Assembly (NCBI GenBank): GCA_031258615.1
Contig: JAIRMP010000142.1
Span: 1-7,678, forward strand
Origin: Spirochaetaceae bacterium
GTDB taxonomy: Bacteria > Spirochaetota > Spirochaetia > Treponematales > Breznakiellaceae
Reading direction: 5' to 3'
DNA length: 7,678 bases
This document shows, one piece after another, positions 5,011-7,678 of the stretch. Made by a program: the position numbers and the translations under genes. Below the pieces are notes generated by a model. That model did not search any database and had not been told where the DNA came from. It was given only the letters and a program-made list of their open reading frames with translations. The first letter of the stretch is position 1. Each line of letters starts with the position of its first letter.

Positions 5011-5314
5011 CAAACGGCGTCCAGCCGCCCGTGATGTCCGCCGCTTCCACATCAATAGGGCGGACATCCTCGTACAAGACTTCCGCCGGGACGAGCCAGG
5101 GGCGGAACTTCGCGAACTGAACCTCGGCCTTGCCGGCCTTTATCGCCTGAAACGTGAAGCGCTTTGTTCCGGGAGCGCCGTGAAGCCCCGAATGGGAGGG
5201 CGTGCAGGACACGTCGGAAAGGACAAACCCCTCCAGCTTTGCCAGAACGGTATGATAACCGGTTGAGGCGTTGTTGTCTTTGCGGGTGAGCGTTACTTTT
5301 TCACCTATTTTCAT
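4961..5314 (-). CDS. Chagasin-like cysteine protease inhibitor (I42 family)
   Basis: A 117-residue protein with the three binding loops of chagasin-type inhibitors of papain-like cysteine proteases, in order. NASTGY (15-20) corresponds to the NPTTGY loop. A Gly-rich GAPG (46-49) lies where the family has GxGG. RPW is at 71-73. The segment KRFTFQAIKAGKAEVQF between the last two is typical of the fold. There is no signal peptide: the domain begins at the first residue, so this copy appears cytoplasmic, whereas many bacterial members are secreted. AAGGAG lies seven bases before ATG 5314. The C-terminus runs about 44 residues past RPW. Its last ~16 residues are encoded antisense to the helicase remnant, so the natural stop may have been lost. 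It lies 124 bp after the large lipoprotein gene in the same direction and may share its transcript. Target unknown; self-protection or control of an endogenous protease is conceivable. Confidence 0.75.
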   Translation of the reverse strand: MKIGEKVTLTRKDNNASTGYHTVLAKLEGFVLSDVSCTPSHSGLHGAPGTKRFTFQAIKAGKAEVQFAKFRPWLVPAEVLYEDVRPIDVEAADITGGWTPFVKVSAFHRAYPQSPKY

Positions 5315-5331
5315 ATTTTTACTCCTTGTTA

Positions 5332-5351
5332 CCCCCGGCTCCCGCCGGGGG
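5332..5351. repeat. Hairpin A between lipoprotein and inhibitor genes
   Basis: CCCCCGGC (5332-5339) pairs with GCCGGGGG (5344-5351) around TCCC. It lies directly before the ribosome site of the inhibitor gene. No T-run on either strand, so not a standard terminator. Confidence 0.7.
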
Positions 5352-5361
5352 CTTGTTTGAT

Positions 5362-5382
5362 AAGCGGGGCTACGCCCCGCTT
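5362..5382. repeat. Hairpin B between lipoprotein and inhibitor genes
   Basis: AAGCGGGGC (5362-5370) pairs with GCCCCGCTT (5374-5382), a perfect 9-bp stem with the loop TAC. The stem length and loop match hairpin 2 of the block at 4451-4471. Confidence 0.75.
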
Positions 5383-5387
5383 GTTGT

Positions 5388-5426
5388 TCCCGGCTTTAGG
5401 CAAACTTGTTTGCCCGTGCGCCGGGA
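5388..5426. repeat. Composite hairpin C downstream of the lipoprotein gene
   Basis: An outer 7-bp stem TCCCGGC (5388-5394) / GCCGGGA (5420-5426) encloses an inner 7-bp stem GGCAAAC (5399-5405) / GTTTGCC (5408-5414), with unequal single-stranded joints. It starts 12 bp after the lipoprotein stop codon. The architecture parallels the composite hairpin at 4474-4514. It may stabilise the 3' end of the lipoprotein mRNA; no T-run supports termination. Confidence 0.7.
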
Positions 5427-5438
5427 GACACGTCCGAA

Positions 5439-7655
5439 TTAGGCGCTACGGCCTGTCTTAAGCCCGATGCTGAAATCAGGTACCGCCGTCGGAGCAATAA
5501 GCTCGCTGTTCTTGAGCTTCAGCCCGCTGAAGGTAAGGACAACGAGCTTTGCAGCACTGGCTTGGTAACCCGCGTCGGCTATCTTGAGCTCGCCCGCAGC
5601 CACGCTGAGCGTGATAGTACCGTCGATTCCGTTGTTCGTACCGGATTGGGTGGGGCTGTCAAGCGTTCCTTCAAATGTAGTGCCGTTGGTGATAACGACA
5701 GCGGTGCCCTCAGTACCGTCGGCGGTGTTATGAACCGCTGTCGCGGTGGTGGCGGAGACAGTCAGCGAGCCTATGCTGCGAGAACCTGCGACACCGAAAG
5801 TGCTGGACAAATTAAGGCTGCCGTCAAGTACCTGGGCATCCACCGCAAACGCCTCCAGCGCGCCCTCGATGGCGTTGGCAGCCACGCCCGTGCCGGTTGT
5901 GGTGTAACCCTCAACATCCGCGATGGTGATGGTACCGCCGCTCCCAGAGCCCTTCGCCTTTATCAAGCCCGCGCCCGTGCCGGCTGCATCCTCACCGATG
6001 GTGAGAACCTTGGTGGTCTTGATGGTAAGTACCGCGCTGCCATCTAAATTGACTGTGCCGTTCACGATAACATTGCCCTCCGGCGCAAGAGCGGTGGCGT
6101 TTGAACCAACGTCAAGCGTCCCGTTCACCGTGATGTCGCCCGCTGCCGCAAGGGTCGCCGCGCCGGTCAGGTTGAGGACGCCGTTTACGGTCAGGGTGTT
6201 TGTTCCGATGGTCGTTACCGCGCCGCTCAGGGTGATTTCGTTACCTTCGGCAACAACGATGCCGCCAGCGACTGTTGACAAATCAGTTGCGCTGCCGCTG
6301 GCCGTCACGTCGGTATCCTCATACGCCGCAAGCGCGGCAATATCCGCCGCCGCTGTTACATCGCCGCTGACTTCCACGCTGCCGCCCTTAACCTTGTACA
6401 GTTCCGCGAAGCTCGATCCGAACGCCGCCGCCGCGCCTGCAATGGCCGGAGTGCCCGTCAGGGCGCCGGTAACGGCCAACACGCCGGTTGCGGGAAGGCT
6501 GACCGCCCCGCCCGTTGCCGTGTACGTGCCCGCCGCAAGCGTTGTGCTGCCGGCGGCAATCGAGCTCGCCGTGCCGATGGTCAGGCTGCCGCCCGAAGGG
6601 ATGGTGAGGGTGGCGTTCGCGCCGATTGTTACCGCCGCGGAGCTGGCCACACCCACCACTTCCGTGACAGTGACGGCCACCGCCCCCGTACCCGCAATAG
6701 TGAGCGCGTCGCTCGCAATGGGCGTGATCTTCCCGATAACCGCCGCGCCCGCAGGCAGGGTCAGGGTTTTGGCCGCGCTGTTGGTAACGTTCGCGGCGCT
6801 CAGGTCAACTTTGCCCGCGATGGTCACGCCGCCCCCTACGCTGAGCGTGCCCTTGATCTCGATGTTGGCGGGGTCTGTAGCCTTGCCGGTGATGGTGTAG
6901 TTGCCGTTCGCCGTCAGAGTGCCCTCAGGCCCCACGATGAGTGTGCCCGCGCTGGACAGGTCCAAGCTGTCCTCTATGGACGCCTCGCCGTTCACCGTCA
7001 GCGTCTTGTCTGCGGGAACGGTCGCCGCGTCAATAGCGGTACTAAGGTTGCCCACGGAGAGCGTGTTCACCCCGAGCCCGAAGATCGCCTTGATGCCCGC
7101 CACGTCAAGAGCGGTAGCCGCGCTGGAGGCGTCGCCGCTGGCGGCCACATAACCGCCCACGGACTTGCCCGCGGGGGCGTTGGGGCTGTTGTAGGTTACG
7201 ATGCCCTCCGGCGCGCCGGTAACGCCCGCCCCAAAGTAAGGCAGGGTAACCACGCCGGAGATGGCGCCTGCGCCCTTCAGGTAGCCCGCCGTGCCGGAGA
7301 CGTAGCCCGCGTTCAGCGCCGCGCCCTCGTACACCTCGACCGATCCCCCGGACTTGATCTCAAGCGTCTCGGTACCGTCAATGCTGGAATCGCCGACCGT
7401 CGTTTCTCCCGACACGGCAAGTTTTTTGCCCGCCGGAACCACGCCCTCGACCGTACCCACACTGGGCCCCAGCGTAACGATGTCCGCCGCCTTGAACAGG
7501 GCCGCGAGGTCAGCGGCAGCGACATTCGTTTGATTGACAAACCCGACGTTTTTGCCCGCGGCCCCCGCCGTGCCGTCCGTGGGGCTTTCGCACCCAACTA
7601 AAATCCATGCCGCGCAGGTAATCGCGGCAAGCCAAAAAATTAGACTCTTCTTCAT
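5439..7655 (-). CDS. Large repeat-containing surface lipoprotein, probable beta-solenoid
   Basis: A 738-residue predicted lipoprotein. A signal peptide of 21 residues ends in the lipobox LVGC with acylated C22, followed by a short flexible linker (ESPTDGTAGAAG). The remainder is almost entirely Ala, Gly, Thr, Val, Ser, Leu and Ile, with short strands at regular spacing of the type TLTVNG, TLTIPSGGSLTIG and VIVNGTVNLDGSAVLTI. This is the usual look of a right-handed beta-solenoid adhesin-like passenger. Apart from the signal region it has no cysteine and very few Arg or Lys. Three longer homologous units are visible, at about residues 50-115, 187-251 and 438-505. No enzymatic motif is recognised. 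AGGAGG five bases before ATG 7655 is a strong ribosome site. The promoter lies outside the window. The protein is probably surface-exposed and may contact host, symbiont or polysaccharide; this role is inferred from composition only. Confidence 0.8.
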   Translation of the reverse strand: MKKSLIFWLAAITCAAWILVGCESPTDGTAGAAGKNVGFVNQTNVAAADLAALFKAADIVTLGPSVGTVEGVVPAGKKLAVSGETTVGDSSIDGTETLEIKSGGSVEVYEGAALNAGYVSGTAGYLKGAGAISGVVTLPYFGAGVTGAPEGIVTYNSPNAPAGKSVGGYVAASGDASSAATALDVAGIKAIFGLGVNTLSVGNLSTAIDAATVPADKTLTVNGEASIEDSLDLSSAGTLIVGPEGTLTANGNYTITGKATDPANIEIKGTLSVGGGVTIAGKVDLSAANVTNSAAKTLTLPAGAAVIGKITPIASDALTIAGTGAVAVTVTEVVGVASSAAVTIGANATLTIPSGGSLTIGTASSIAAGSTTLAAGTYTATGGAVSLPATGVLAVTGALTGTPAIAGAAAAFGSSFAELYKVKGGSVEVSGDVTAAADIAALAAYEDTDVTASGSATDLSTVAGGIVVAEGNEITLSGAVTTIGTNTLTVNGVLNLTGAATLAAAGDITVNGTLDVGSNATALAPEGNVIVNGTVNLDGSAVLTIKTTKVLTIGEDAAGTGAGLIKAKGSGSGGTITIADVEGYTTTGTGVAANAIEGALEAFAVDAQVLDGSLNLSSTFGVAGSRSIGSLTVSATTATAVHNTADGTEGTAVVITNGTTFEGTLDSPTQSGTNNGIDGTITLSVAAGELKIADAGYQASAAKLVVLTFSGLKLKNSELIAPTAVPDFSIGLKTGRSA
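6141..6344 (-). repeat. Lipoprotein internal repeat unit 3 (residues ~438-505)
   Basis: A more diverged unit: DIAALAAYEDTDV, then STVAGGIVVAEGNEITLSG and TLTVNGVLNL. It keeps the order of helix-like start, valine strand, VAEGN-I-LSG core and closing TLTV strand. Confidence 0.45.
6903..7097 (-). repeat. Lipoprotein internal repeat unit 2 (residues ~187-251)
   Basis: Pattern: IKAIFG, then NTLSVG, TVPADKTLTVNGEASIEDS, TLIVGPEGTL. Clearly related to unit 1 through the shared VPA(G/D)K-L-V-GE-DS core. Confidence 0.6.
7311..7508 (-). repeat. Lipoprotein internal repeat unit 1 (residues ~50-115)
   Basis: Pattern: LAALFK, then VTLG, VVPAGKKLAVSGETTVGDS, TLEIKSGG. It aligns with the units at 6903-7097 and 6141-6344. 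Confidence 0.6.
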
Positions 7656-7678
7656 AGAGTCCTCCTAAGAATTTGATC

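Noticed and set aside
5005..5016. CCTTGACAAACG, identical to the -35 region of the thiamin promoter (4023-4012, minus)
   Set aside because: No -10 box follows at a suitable distance on the plus strand, and a single 12-bp match is compatible with chance.
5315..5438. Intrinsic terminator between lipoprotein and inhibitor genes
   Set aside because: Stems are strong but none is followed by a T-run in the direction of transcription, so a shared transcript remains possible.
5923..6900. 325-residue open frame on the plus strand
   Set aside because: It is antisense to the repetitive lipoprotein. The translation is low-complexity Pro/Ala/Val produced by the GC-rich repeats, with no ribosome site or domain. 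The minus-strand protein has a signal peptide, lipobox and strong AGGAGG.

Overview
This 7.7 kb window looks like chromosomal DNA from a GC-rich, diderm host-associated bacterium. The best guess is a spirochaete of the insect-gut Treponema type. This is inferred from the large alanine/threonine/valine-rich surface lipoprotein, an Rpn-family remnant, and many modular palindromes both between genes and inside one gene. No taxonomic marker gene is present, so the assignment is tentative.

Layout, left to right. Position 51-848 (+) encodes an exported DUF4198 protein, a family linked to metal uptake. It converges with, and overlaps by 14 bp, a thiamin-precursor transport operon that runs leftward from about 4021 to 835. 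That operon has, in order: a sigma70-like promoter, a TPP riboswitch (THI element), an intrinsic terminator with a matching antiterminator, a small MTH1187-type thiamine-binding protein, an ABC permease (ThiX-like), a lipoprotein pyrimidine-binding protein (ThiY-like) and an ATPase (ThiZ-like). Neighbouring genes overlap or nearly touch, so translation is probably coupled. High TPP should release the 3' end of the riboswitch into P1, let the terminator form and shut off uptake of the pyrimidine precursor.

The region 4086-5010 is a gene graveyard. The 3' end of an Rpn-type nuclease gene (-) and the 3' end of a DEAD/DEAH helicase gene (+) point away from each other. Both have lost their 5' parts, and between them lies a 240-bp block of five consecutive hairpins. 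The outer hairpins share an 11-bp inverted sequence, which would suit the ends of a small non-autonomous element.

The right part (4961-7655, -) holds a 738-residue lipoprotein that is probably a beta-solenoid, with three diverged internal repeats. After a 124-bp spacer containing three more hairpins comes a small chagasin-like (I42) cysteine-protease inhibitor. The tail of the inhibitor gene runs into the helicase remnant on the opposite strand.

The most unusual items are: a palindrome-rich insertion that adds about 45 residues in frame before the signal peptide of the ThiY-like lipoprotein; the five-hairpin block at the junction of two decapitated genes; and the readable riboswitch, antiterminator and terminator circuit. 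I saw no tRNA, rRNA, CRISPR array or intact transposase gene.
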